Source: Streptomyces griseoloalbus (GTDB lineage: Bacteria > Actinomycetota > Actinomycetes > Streptomycetales > Streptomycetaceae). From it: 64,000 bases of DNA. The translations under genes were made by a program, and so were the position numbers. The notes under the pieces are model-generated. The model did no database searches, had not been told where the DNA came from, and worked only from the letters and a program-made list of their open reading frames with translations. Position 1 is the stretch's first letter. Every line of letters starts with the position of its first letter. Where the stretch lies: positions 293,375 through 357,374 of the forward strand of contig BMUD01000007.1 of assembly GCA_014650015.1 (NCBI GenBank), given 5' to 3'. Shown in pieces: positions 27,225 through 34,737 of the stretch.

Positions 27225-28861
27225 GACACGCTCGCCTCCGCTTCGCCGTCGACCGCGGCGGAGGTGCGACCGATGTCCAGCTCCAGGTCGTCCAGCAGCA
27301 GGTCGCCGTCGGCCGAGTACAGCACCGTTCGCGTGCCCGCCGTCCGGCGCACGGTGAGGCGGATACCCAGTTCGGCATCTTCACTGCCGGCCGAGTCGAG
27401 GCCGAACCCCGCCGTCCTCTCCCCGTCCGTGCTGACGGGCCTGCTGAGCTGTGCGTTTCCGAGCGCTGTGGCCAGCAGCTCCAGGAGCAGGCCGAGCGCC
27501 GCTGACGTGAGGCGTACCTCGGCGAACCGGCCGGACGCGCTGCGCAGTTCGTCGGCTGCCGCTGTTCTGGCCGCTGCCCGCTGACGGGCTGCCTCCCTCA
27601 GCAGCTGCTTCTGCGCGGAGTGGTCCTCCACCGCTGAGGCCCGGCCCCGCTGCGCTCGGCTGCCTCTTTCGCGAAGGGCAACCGGTACCTCGACCACCGG
27701 ACCGGTCCACCAGCTCGTGTAGGCGGGCACCACCTCGTCGGTGGCCGGAGGTATGCCCAGGTGGCGGGCGCCGTACAGCCCGAATGCGGCGACGGCGATG
27801 TCGTGTGCGTCCCTCGGCGCCGCTTCGTCGAACCAGCGGGCCAGCCGCAGCAGATCCTTGCGCCGGGACATCTCTCCGGTGGCCGACCGCAGCATCCGCT
27901 TGGCGTTGGCCAGCAGCGACTGCAACGCGCGCAGGGTGGCATCGCGTAGCTGGTCGACCTGGCTGCCCTGGCCTTCGGTGTTGCTGAACCAGCCGCGCAG
28001 GCCCTCCCAGTCCGCGAATTCGCGGCCCCGGCTGCGCTGGATCCGGACGTCTGGGCGGTTTTCGCCCTGTGCCTGCGCCTGCGCCTGCGTCGAGAGCCCG
28101 GTGAGCCCCTGGGCGTGGGAGTCCAGCCGGTCCAGCAGCGCCGGGATATGCGGCCACAGGGTGTCCAACGCCGCCGAGATCCGGGGCGCGCGGAACGCCA
28201 CGTCGTCGGTGATCGCCTCGACGTAGTCCAGGAGCAGCTCCTTGAAGCCCTGGTACTCGGCGCCGTCCAGGTCGTAGCGGGACAGCACCTGGCCGAGGTA
28301 GGCGTAGAAGTCGCGTATGGAGTCCGCGAACTCGGTGAACTGCACGAACAGCGTGCTGATCCGCTCCAGTCCGTCCTGCGGCTCGACGCCGCCCGGCGCG
28401 GTGACGAGGTCGGCCAGCTCCCGTAGTCCGCGCTCGACCAGTGCCAGCAGTTCGTTGCTCACCTCGCGGGCGGCGTCGGCTTCGGCCAGGACTCCGTCGG
28501 CGTCCCGCTGAATACGTTCGCCCAGTTTCGACAGCTGGTAGCGCGAGCGGGATCGCTGGTACTCGCTGATGCTGGACGCGTTCACCGTGTGGCTGCTGCG
28601 GAGCAGGTTTCCCCACTGGACCAGCTGTTCCAGTCGGACCGTGAGGGTGTCGGCGTCGAGTCCTGCGGCGGACGTACCGGCCTGGCGCAGTTTCGCCATG
28701 ATGTCCGGGACGGCGAGATCCGCCAGCAGCGTTCCGCAGAAGACCCGCATGATCGCGACGTGCTCCAGCCGCTCGGGCGCGCTGAGGTACGTGTACGCGT
28801 TCAGCCGCCGCCGCGCCTCCTCGTCGGCGTCCTGAGCTGCGCCGGATGCGGATGCCCCCAT
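27221..28861 (-). CDS. jetA: Wadjet kleisin-like subunit JetA (DUF2397)
   Basis: A 546-residue first gene of the operon. The ATG at 28861 gives MGASASGAAQDADEEARRRL and then AYTYLSAPERLEHVAIMRVF, the usual N terminus of the DUF2397/TIGR02677 family. The frame continues open 140 codons upstream, but that stretch is non-coding in character. The protein is mostly helical, with the kleisin-like FVQFTEFADSIRDFYAYLGQ region and conserved YGARHLGIPP. There is no strong ribosome site before the ATG, so a leaderless or slightly different start is possible. It bridges the JetC heads in the complex. Confidence 0.87.
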   Translation of the reverse strand: MGASASGAAQDADEEARRRLNAYTYLSAPERLEHVAIMRVFCGTLLADLAVPDIMAKLRQAGTSAAGLDADTLTVRLEQLVQWGNLLRSSHTVNASSISEYQRSRSRYQLSKLGERIQRDADGVLAEADAAREVSNELLALVERGLRELADLVTAPGGVEPQDGLERISTLFVQFTEFADSIRDFYAYLGQVLSRYDLDGAEYQGFKELLLDYVEAITDDVAFRAPRISAALDTLWPHIPALLDRLDSHAQGLTGLSTQAQAQAQGENRPDVRIQRSRGREFADWEGLRGWFSNTEGQGSQVDQLRDATLRALQSLLANAKRMLRSATGEMSRRKDLLRLARWFDEAAPRDAHDIAVAAFGLYGARHLGIPPATDEVVPAYTSWWTGPVVEVPVALRERGSRAQRGRASAVEDHSAQKQLLREAARQRAAARTAAADELRSASGRFAEVRLTSAALGLLLELLATALGNAQLSRPVSTDGERTAGFGLDSAGSEDAELGIRLTVRRTAGTRTVLYSADGDLLLDDLELDIGRTSAAVDGEAEASVS

Positions 28862-29186
28862 GCCCGTGAGGTTACGCGGCGCATACGGGCGCCGCCGATG
28901 GGTGGCCGAAAATGGCACGGACGTGTGCCAGCCTGTGGCGATTCCTGTGGCAGCGGCGTGTGCGGCATGGGCGATGGGGGCGGAAGACGGAAGGAGGCAC
29001 GCGGTGTCGTACGAACCCAAACTCGCCGCGGCTCTTTCCGGTGGAAGCTCAGCAGGCCGACGTCGACGCCCTTCTTGAGGTTGCACGGCCGGTACCGGGT
29101 GTGAGGGGTTGCGGTACAGGAAATCGCGGTGAGAACGATCATGGTCGGCTAGTACAGCGTCCTGGGGGATCGCCGGGGTTGGGTGG
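28862..29186. other. Gap upstream of jetA
   Basis: About 325 bp with no convincing gene. It should hold the Wadjet operon promoter (minus strand). The right end passes into the Tn3 relic. Confidence 0.45.
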
Positions 29187-29501
29187 CTGTCGGCGCTGGC
29201 TACGGTCCGGTTCTTCTTCCTCGACGATGACGACCGCGATCTGATCGCGCTGCGTCGTACGGACGCGCACCGGCTGGGCATGGCGGTGCAGATCTGTACG
29301 GTCCGCTACGTTGGCCGGTTTCTGGGCGAGGACCCGCTTGCGGTGCCGTGGGAGGTCGTGGAGTACCTGGCCGGGCAGCTCGGCATCGCGGACGCCTCGT
29401 GCGTGAAGCGGTACGCCGAGCGGCGCGGACGACGAAGACGAGGAGTGACGGGCGGCGCACCCGGAAACGGTCAGGGCCCCCGTGCCCCGGGGATGGGCTG
29501 A
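29187..29501 (+). pseudogene. Tn3-family transposase N-terminal relic
   Basis: The frame RFFFLDDDDRDLIALRRTDAHRLGMAVQICTVRYVGRFL, given here in parts as RFFFLDDDDRDLIALRR and RLGMAVQICTVRYVGRFL, matches the N-terminal DNA-binding region of Tn3-family TnpA. Then AVPWEVVEYLAGQLGI and CVKRYAERR follow. Similarity stops near 29430, and the frame ends at 29501 after unrelated residues. About 900 residues of a full TnpA, including the DDE domain, are missing. Confidence 0.8.
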
Positions 29502-29524
29502 ACCGTGATGGGCGCTGAGGCTCG

Positions 29525-30103
29525 TCACTGCCTCGGGGCAGGTGCCAGCTGGGCGAGGTGGCTGTCCAGCACCCGTACGGCCCAGCCGGTGTCCTCGCCC
29601 CGGTCCTGCCGGATGAGGTGCAGGGCCAGCCCGTCCACCAGCGCGTGCAGGCGTTGCGTCTCGGCCTCGACCTTTTGTGGTGCGGTACCCAGTGAGCGCA
29701 CCACTTGTCCGCAGATGTCCTTGAGGGTCTGGTGGACCCTGCGGTGTGTCGCGAACAGCGCCTCGTCGGTCATCGCGGCCGTGCCGAGCGCCACGGCGAT
29801 CTCCATCTCCAGGCGCCGCGTCTCGTCCAGGGGCAGCAGCTCCAACAGTGTCGACCGCGCCCATCCGCCACCGGGTCCGATGGCGGCGACCCGGCTTGCC
29901 AGGCGCTCCGCCACCAGCTCGTAGGCCCTGATCCGCAGGCTGTCTTGGGTGGGGAAGGTGTATCGCAGTGAGCTGGGCGGGAGTCCCGCCTCCGCGGCGA
30001 CCTTGCGCACGGACAGTGCCGGGATGCCGTCGCGGACCAGCACTCTCCACGCGGCCTCCGCGACCAGGCGGCTGCGTTCATCTGTGTCGATCACCCGAGG
30101 CAT
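29525..30103 (-). CDS. TetR-family regulator of the SMR pair
   Basis: A 192-residue TetR protein: DERSRLVAEAAWRVLVRDG, then ALSVRKVAAEAGLPPSSLRY (helix-turn-helix) and FPTQDSLRIRAYELV, followed by a ligand domain with a TetR_C-like core. It is divergent from two SMR genes with 80 bp between. That gap contains two related operator-like sequences, so the protein probably represses both itself and the efflux genes until a cationic ligand binds. Confidence 0.92.
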   Translation of the reverse strand: MPRVIDTDERSRLVAEAAWRVLVRDGIPALSVRKVAAEAGLPPSSLRYTFPTQDSLRIRAYELVAERLASRVAAIGPGGGWARSTLLELLPLDETRRLEMEIAVALGTAAMTDEALFATHRRVHQTLKDICGQVVRSLGTAPQKVEAETQRLHALVDGLALHLIRQDRGEDTGWAVRVLDSHLAQLAPAPRQ

Positions 30104-30112
30104 GGCCCCATT

Positions 30113-30165
30113 TTGGCACGACTGTGCGAAAACGTGCTAGCGTTTATTTGGCACAGTCGTACGAA
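30113..30165. promoter_or_regulatory. Two inverted TetR operators in divergent promoter
   Basis: TTGGCACGACTGTGCGAA (30113-30130) and TTGGCACAGTCGTACGAA (30148-30165) share the core GCACAGTCGT(G/A)C in opposite orientation. A promoter-like TAGCGT lies between them. This is a typical two-operator arrangement for a TetR regulator with a divergent target. Confidence 0.7.
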
Positions 30166-30183
30166 AAAGAGAGGAACGTCGTC

Positions 30184-30498
30184 ATGGCGTGGACCGTCTT
30201 GATCGCCTCAGGGGTACTGGAGGCCGTCTGGGCCACCGCCCTGGGCATGTCACAGGGGTTCCGGCGCCCCGGGCCGACCCTCGTCTTCCTCGTCACCTCG
30301 ACCCTGAGCATGGCGGGGCTGTCCTACGCAATGACCTCACTGCCCACCGGCAGCGCGTACGCAGTGTGGGTCGGCATCGGCACCGTCCTCACCGTCGCGG
30401 TCGCCGCTGTACGCGGGCAGGAGAAGCTGACGCCGCTGCGCGGGGTCCTGCTGGCCGGCCTGATCGGCTGCGTCATCGGCCTGAAGGCGGTGAGCTGA
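30184..30498 (+). CDS. Small multidrug resistance (SMR) efflux subunit 1
   Basis: A 104-residue four-helix SMR protein. The membrane-embedded Glu in LEAVWATALG, the SxxxxxxxLxxLPxGxAYAVWVGIG segment and the final GCVIGLK helix are the family hallmarks. The stop is immediately followed by the ATG of the second subunit, so the two are cotranscribed and probably form a heterodimer, as in EbrAB- or YkkCD-type pairs. Substrates are likely quaternary cations or guanidinium compounds. Which of these cannot be decided from sequence. Confidence 0.92.
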   Translation: MAWTVLIASGVLEAVWATALGMSQGFRRPGPTLVFLVTSTLSMAGLSYAMTSLPTGSAYAVWVGIGTVLTVAVAAVRGQEKLTPLRGVLLAGLIGCVIGLKAVS

Positions 30499-30870
30499 AT
30501 GCCCTGGATCATCCTGTTCGCCAGCGCTGTCCTGGAAGCCGTCTGGGCCACCGCCCTCGGCGCCAGCAACGGCTTCACCGAGCTCGTCCCCAGCCTCGTC
30601 TTCCTCGTCACGTCCGTGCTCAGCATGATCTGCCTAGCCCACGCCGCAAAGCACATCCCGATCGGCATCGCCTACGCCGTGTGGACCGGCACCGGCGCCG
30701 CGCTCACCGTCGCCTGGTCCATGCTGAACGGCGGCGAGGCGGCGAGCGCGCTCAAGGTGCTGTTCCTGGCCGGCATCATCGGCTGCATCGCGGGCCTCAA
30801 GCTGTCCAAGGCAAGCACCGCAGAACACACTCCGGGCGCACAGCCCACCGGCGCCGGAATGCCGAAATAG
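30499..30870 (+). CDS. SMR efflux subunit 2
   Basis: A 123-residue SMR partner. It keeps the essential Glu (LEAVWATALGASNGF), the IPIGIAYAVWTGTGAALT segment and the GIIGCIAGLKL helix, and adds an 18-residue hydrophilic tail. Its ATG directly follows the stop of subunit 1. Different loop charges in the two subunits favour an antiparallel heterodimer. Confidence 0.92.
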   Translation: MPWIILFASAVLEAVWATALGASNGFTELVPSLVFLVTSVLSMICLAHAAKHIPIGIAYAVWTGTGAALTVAWSMLNGGEAASALKVLFLAGIIGCIAGLKLSKASTAEHTPGAQPTGAGMPK

Positions 30871-30954
30871 ACCTCGCACCCGGCGCGTGTCGCACTGTCG
30901 AAGACCCGCCCCGGCCGCCCCGGTCCGCCGCCCTGCCGTCAAACGATGGCGAAC

Positions 30955-31104
30955 TCAAGCGGTCAACGCACCACCGCTGTTCAGAAGGTCAGCGTAGACC
31001 TCCTCCGGAGTGCGGTACCCGTGGGTCCTGCGGGGCCGGTGGTTGAGCTCGTGGGCGATGGCGTCCAGGTCGGCCTGGCTGAACGTGCGGAGGTCCGCTC
31101 CCTT
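30955..31104 (-). pseudogene. IS30-family transposase C-terminal relic
   Basis: The last ~49 residues of this frame (KGADLRTFSQADLDAIAHEL, then NHRPRRTHGYRTPEEVYADLL) match the end of IS30-type transposases. Upstream of about 31104 the frame joins unrelated sequence, so the DDE core is gone. No terminal inverted repeat was recognised. Confidence 0.8.
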
Positions 31105-31545
31105 AAGGGGACCTGCTCGAACAGCGGCAACTGCCGCCAGCCGGGATCCGGGCGCCAGGCCGGTGCGGGCGGCGGCTTGCGCGGGGCTCCCCGCTGTCCT
31201 CCGCGCCGAGGGCGTCGGCCTTCTGCGGTAGTGCATCCCGACGAAGAACAGCTGGTGGTGCCGGACTGCGGCGAGCCGATCCCGCACGTCCGTCTCGTCT
31301 GCCGGCTGGCCGGCGACGGCCTTCGCGCTGAGGCGGGCCTGGCACCAGCGCAGGCGTCGTTCCACTTCAGTGGCTGGATTCGGCGGCAGCTGGCGCATGT
31401 GGCCGCATCGTGACTGCGACCGAACATGTGGCAGGTGGGGCAGAGGCGGCCGCTGAAGTTTCCCCAGGCCAGGCAGCTCTCACAGGAGTCGGTGGGCTTG
31501 ACGTAGCCCTTCGGGAACCGTGCCACCGACTCACTCCGGCGGCAG
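31105..31545 (-). pseudogene. Zinc-ribbon protein relic, frameshifted
   Basis: One frame reads FPKGYVKPTDSCESCLAWGN and LCPTCHMFGRSHDAATCASC, with at least three CxxC-type pairs. A second frame then continues RRLRWCQARLSAK and VRHHQLFFVGMHYRR. Together they resemble the N-terminal part of a zinc-ribbon protein common next to XRE genes in streptomycete mobile regions, interrupted by a frameshift near 31340 and cut short by the IS30 tail. The assignment rests on remembered motif order. Confidence 0.6.
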
Positions 31546-31619
31546 CGACCGGCCGCCCCGGCGCTTGGGGACCACCGCTCGTGCGGCGGTCCCCGCACCA
31601 ACCGCGGCTCGCTCCGTCC

Positions 31620-31850
31620 CCTCCGCCTGCCCCGGGCGGCGGACCTTCTCCGGCTCGGGGATCAACAGGTCACCGATCTCGCAGCCGAGGACCACGCAGA
31701 TGACGTCCAGGTCCTCCAGCTTGAGCGAGACCGGCTGTCCGGACCACAGCCCGGACATCTTCCCCGCCGGGATCACCAACCCGTGCTCGGACAGGCTTCG
31801 TTGGAGCTCCCCCGCGGTGGCGGCTGGACCTGGACAGATGCAGCGATGCG
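31620..31850 (-). pseudogene. XRE-type helix-turn-helix relic
   Basis: The core LQRSLSEHGLVIPAGKMSGL, then SLKLEDLDVICVVLGCEIGD and LLIPEPEKV, is an XRE/Cro-type DNA-binding domain. Upstream residues are low complexity with no normal start, so the N terminus appears to be lost. It lies directly before the zinc-ribbon relic on the same strand, consistent with a decayed two-gene unit. Confidence 0.6.
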
Positions 31851-31887
31851 GCCGGAGTATCCGCCGAGGTCGACGTGGGGGTACTCG

Positions 31888-31927
31888 TGGGAGCCGTCCG
31901 GGAGCCGTTCCCCGAAGTCGGCTCCCA
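31888..31927. repeat. GGCTCCCA repeats inside right island end
   Basis: TGGGAGCC (31888-31895), CGGGAGCC (31899-31906) and GGCTCCCA (31920-31927) are copies of the 8-mer found as a pair inside the left end, two of them inverted. Confidence 0.5.
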
Positions 31928-31948
31928 AAACGGGGCCGCACAACAAAT

Positions 31949-31982
31949 CAGGCCCGGCGCTGATCTCTCAGCACCGGGCCTG
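31949..31982 (-). terminator. Terminator downstream of tRNA-Pro
   Basis: 15-bp arms with one mismatch (CAGGCCCGGCGCTGA / TCAGCACCGGGCCTG) and a 4-base loop lie 17 bases beyond the tRNA 3' end. Confidence 0.8.
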
Positions 31983-32038
31983 ACCTGGTGTTTCTCTGTC
32001 GGGGTGGCGGGATTTGAACCCACGACCTCTTCGTCCCG
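31982..32038. repeat. att site, right (overlaps intact tRNA-Pro)
   Basis: 57-bp counterpart of the repeat at 20159-20215 (55 identities). It overlaps the 3' half of the complete tRNA-Pro gene. The two copies bound an 11.8-kb island. Confidence 0.88.
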
Positions 32039-32072
32039 AACGAAGCGCGCTGCCAAGCTGCGCTACACCCCG
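31999..32072 (-). tRNA. tRNA-Pro(CGG)
   Basis: A 74-nt cloverleaf on the minus strand. Acceptor CGGGGTG/CACCCCG, D stem GCGC/GCGC, anticodon stem CTTCG/CGAAG with loop TTCGGGA (anticodon CGG), T stem GTGGG/CCCGC with loop TTCAAAT, discriminator A. CCA is not encoded, as usual in Streptomyces. It serves as the integration target of the island to its left. From memory, the S. ambofaciens element pSAM2 also integrates in a tRNA-Pro gene with an identity segment close to 58 bp. Confidence 0.97.
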
Positions 32073-32120
32073 ATCGTCGCTGCTGTCGCGGCGACGACGT
32101 TTACTTTAGCCCACTGGTGG

Positions 32121-32885
32121 CTAGAGACGAAATCCGGTTTTCGAGCGGCGGCGGACCGGGTTCGGGCGGGTGTGGTCCAGGGCCACGACGAGGACGGCCA
32201 GGGCGTAGAAGGCGAGGCCGAGGAGGAGGGCGTTGGCGAGGACGCTCTTGTAGCCGTGCCGGGCGACGTCGAGGAAGGGGTAGAGGTAGCGGGCCGGGGA
32301 GCCGGGGAGGAGTTCGCCCCGGGTCAGGGTGAAGGCCAGGTAGGCCAGGGGGTACAGCATCCAGGTCGCGGCCTGGCGGAGGTGGGTGCGGGCCGGCGGG
32401 GTGAGGAGGAGCCAGTCCAGTACCGCGGCGAGCGGGAGCACCGTGTGCAGGGTGTGGTCGGCGAGGGTCGCCGGCCACGAGGCGTCGGTGATGCCGGTGG
32501 TGCCGCTCGTCAGCGGCAAGCGTGGGAGCACGTGGTGGACCAGGGCCGCCGTGACGACGTACAGCAGGGTCGCTCCCGTGACGCTGCCCGGCAGGGGGTG
32601 ACGGGCGCTCCAGGCGCGGCGGGCCGACGCGAACATGACCAGGGCCAGCAGGACCGTGCACTGGACCGCGAAGTGGCTCAGCACGCGGGCCGGACTGCCG
32701 AGGAGCGCTTCGACCAGCACCGCGCCCGTCGCCAGCAGTGCCAGGACCAGTCGGTACGCCGCTGCCAGCGGGCGGTGTACCGGCGGTACGACGGCTCTGG
32801 CGGGGGCGGAGGAGGACAGCAGTGCGGGCGTCATACCCGGAACGGCGGGCAGATCCGGGAGGTCCCTGGGTATCGGGGCGGTCAT
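32121..32885 (-). CDS. Pr6Pr-family membrane protein
   Basis: A 254-residue membrane protein with about six hydrophobic segments after a 35-residue hydrophilic start. The pattern SHFAVQCTVLLALVMFASA, then VVTAALVHHVLPRLP, DHTLHTVLPLAAVLDWLL and YPLAYLAFTLTRGEL is that of the Pr6Pr (six-helix, conserved histidines) family. The exact reaction is unknown. The conserved His/Asp pairs in the membrane suggest a hydrolase-like function similar to androgen-induced-gene proteins. It lies 49 bp from the tRNA 5' end. Confidence 0.8.
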   Translation of the reverse strand: MTAPIPRDLPDLPAVPGMTPALLSSSAPARAVVPPVHRPLAAAYRLVLALLATGAVLVEALLGSPARVLSHFAVQCTVLLALVMFASARRAWSARHPLPGSVTGATLLYVVTAALVHHVLPRLPLTSGTTGITDASWPATLADHTLHTVLPLAAVLDWLLLTPPARTHLRQAATWMLYPLAYLAFTLTRGELLPGSPARYLYPFLDVARHGYKSVLANALLLGLAFYALAVLVVALDHTRPNPVRRRSKTGFRL

Positions 32886-32970
32886 GCACCCCAGCGTGCG
32901 GGGACGGCCCGTGCGGGGCGACGCGGGTGGGCTGAATGGGTCATGCCCGTCCTCTCGCCCCGCTGCGTGC

Positions 32971-33897
32971 TCAGTCCCGGCCCACCAAGGTCATCAGCGT
33001 GGCCTCCGGGGGGCAGGCGAAGCGGATCGGGGTGTAGCGGTTCGTGCCGCAGCCGGCCGAGACGTGGAGGTAGGACGTGCGGCCCTGCGAGGTGTGCGTC
33101 GACAGGCCCTTCACGCGGTCCGTGTCCAGGTCGCAGTTGGTGACCAGGGCGCCGTAGAAGGGGATGCAGAGCTGTCCGCCGTGGGTGTGGCCGGCCAGGA
33201 CCAGGGGGTAGCCGTCGGCGGTGAAGGAGTCCAGGACGCGCAGGTAGGGGGCGTGGACGACGCCCATGGAGAAGTCCGCGGCGTCCGAGGGGCCGCCCGA
33301 CACCTCGGCGTAGCGGTCGCGCTTGATGTGCGGGTCGTCCAGGCCGGTCAGCTCGATGGACGTGCCCTCGATCTTCAGTGTGCCCCTGGTGTTGGTCAGG
33401 TTCAGCCAGCCCGCCGCGTCGAAGCCGTCCCGCAGGTCCTCCCACGGGTTGTGGATCACGTCGACCGCCGGGGGGTTGCCGTTCAGGCCGTGGCGGCCCT
33501 GGGCCTTCTCGAACAGGTAGCGGGCCGGGTTGCGCAGCTTGGGGCCGTAGTAGTCGTTGGAGCCGAAGACGTAAGCGCCCGGGAACTCCATCAGGGGGCC
33601 GAGTGCGTCCAGGACCTCCGGTACGCCCTCCGGGTCGGACAGGTTGTCACCCGTGTTGATCACGAAGTCGGGGCGCAGGCCCGCAAGCGAGCGCAGCCAG
33701 CGCTGTTTCTTGCGCTGGCCGCTCACCAGGTGGATGTCGGAGACCTGCAGCACGCGCAGGGGGCGCATTCCGGAGGGCAGGACGGGGATCGTCACCCGCC
33801 GCAGGCGGAAGGAGCGGGCCTCGAAGCCCGCCGCGTACAGCAGTCCGGCGGCACCGGCCGCCGTGATTCCCAGGGGGATTCCGTATCGCGCGCGCAT
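32971..33897 (-). CDS. Membrane-anchored metallophosphoesterase
   Basis: A 308-residue protein with an N-terminal hydrophobic anchor (about 8-23) and a YkuE-type calcineurin fold: VSDIHL, NTGDNLSD, FGSNDYY (the usual GNHD is GSND here), GVVHAPYL, and the metal-binding GHTHGGQ near residue 240. Substrates in this family include UDP-diacylglucosamine-like lipids or nucleotides; the specific one is not evident. In mycobacteria the orthologous-looking Rv3683 is adjacent to ponA2, matching the PBP gene 0.8 kb away here. Confidence 0.92.
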   Translation of the reverse strand: MRARYGIPLGITAAGAAGLLYAAGFEARSFRLRRVTIPVLPSGMRPLRVLQVSDIHLVSGQRKKQRWLRSLAGLRPDFVINTGDNLSDPEGVPEVLDALGPLMEFPGAYVFGSNDYYGPKLRNPARYLFEKAQGRHGLNGNPPAVDVIHNPWEDLRDGFDAAGWLNLTNTRGTLKIEGTSIELTGLDDPHIKRDRYAEVSGGPSDAADFSMGVVHAPYLRVLDSFTADGYPLVLAGHTHGGQLCIPFYGALVTNCDLDTDRVKGLSTHTSQGRTSYLHVSAGCGTNRYTPIRFACPPEATLMTLVGRD

Positions 33898-34029
33898 GCG
33901 TCCATCGTGTCAGACCCGGAGAGGGCGCAGTGCTCCGAGGGCATCCGGTGGATCACTCCCAACGTCCCTTGCCGCGCCGGGCCTTAAATCAGCAGGCGTG
34001 CGTGCTTCGGTACCTGCGACAATCAAGCC

Positions 34030-34494
34030 ATGACCACGCTCAAGTCGAAGCTGCAGGACGACCTCAACTCCGCGATCAAGGAGCGCGACGAGCTCCGCTC
34101 CTCGACGCTCCGGCTGACGCTCGCCGCGATCACCAAGGAAGAGGTCGCGGGCAAGGAGAAGCGTGAGCTCTCCGACGACGAGGTGCAGAAGGTGATCACC
34201 CGCGAGGCGAAGAAGCGCCGCGAGGCGGCGGACGCCTTCGCGCAGGGTGGCCGCCCCGAGCAGGCCGAGCGGGAGAAGGCGGAGGGCGAGGTGCTCGCCG
34301 CGTACCTGCCCAAGCAGCTGTCCGACGACGAGCTGAACGCGATCGTCGCCCAGGCGGTGGAGGAGGCCAAGGCGGCCGGCGCCGAGGGTCCGCGGGCCAT
34401 GGGTGCCGTGATGAAGATCGTGAACCCGAAGGTGGCCGGGCAGGCGGAGGGCGGCCGGGTCGCGGCGGCGGTGAAGAAGCTGCTGGCGGGCTGA
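34030..34494 (+). CDS. GatB/YqeY-domain protein
   Basis: A 154-residue helical protein with the standard YqeY length and motifs: LKSKLQDDLNSAIKERDELR, SSTLRLTLAAI, REAKKRREAADAFAQGGRPE and the C-terminal LGAVMK-like GAVMKIVNPKVAGQAEGGRV. YqeY resembles the tail domain of GatB and may assist tRNA-dependent amidotransfer or tRNA binding. It is divergent from the metallophosphoesterase gene. Confidence 0.93.
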   Translation: MTTLKSKLQDDLNSAIKERDELRSSTLRLTLAAITKEEVAGKEKRELSDDEVQKVITREAKKRREAADAFAQGGRPEQAEREKAEGEVLAAYLPKQLSDDELNAIVAQAVEEAKAAGAEGPRAMGAVMKIVNPKVAGQAEGGRVAAAVKKLLAG

Positions 34495-34524
34495 TTTCGG
34501 CCCGGTGGGCATCACGTAGTCGCG

Positions 34525-34566
34525 ACATCGCACATCGCACATCGCACATCGCACATCGCATATCGC
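34525..34566. repeat. 7-bp tandem repeat ACATCGC x6
   Basis: Five exact copies of ACATCGC followed by one ATATCGC lie just past the yqeY stop. It is a short simple-sequence array likely to vary in copy number. Confidence 0.9.
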
Positions 34567-34643
34567 GCATAGCGCCGCGCAAGGCCACCGCGCACGAGGC
34601 GGCAGCGCACCTCGCGCTCGCGACCTCGCCACCACGACGGCGA

Positions 34644-34690
34644 ACGGCCCCTCCTTCCCCGTACAGGTCGTACGAGGAAGGAGGGGCCGT
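34644..34690. terminator. Bidirectional terminator yqeY / PBP
   Basis: Arms ACGGCCCCTCCTTCC (34644-34658) and its complement (34676-34690), 15 bp and perfect, lie between two convergent genes. Confidence 0.8.
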
Positions 34691-34737
34691 ATCCGTGCTG
34701 TCGCGGGACGGGCCGGGCGGACGGGCCGGACGGACCG

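Noticed and set aside
34525-34566. Possible CRISPR or direct-repeat array
   Set aside because: The units are contiguous 7-mers without spacers. No CRISPR array or cas gene was seen anywhere in the window.
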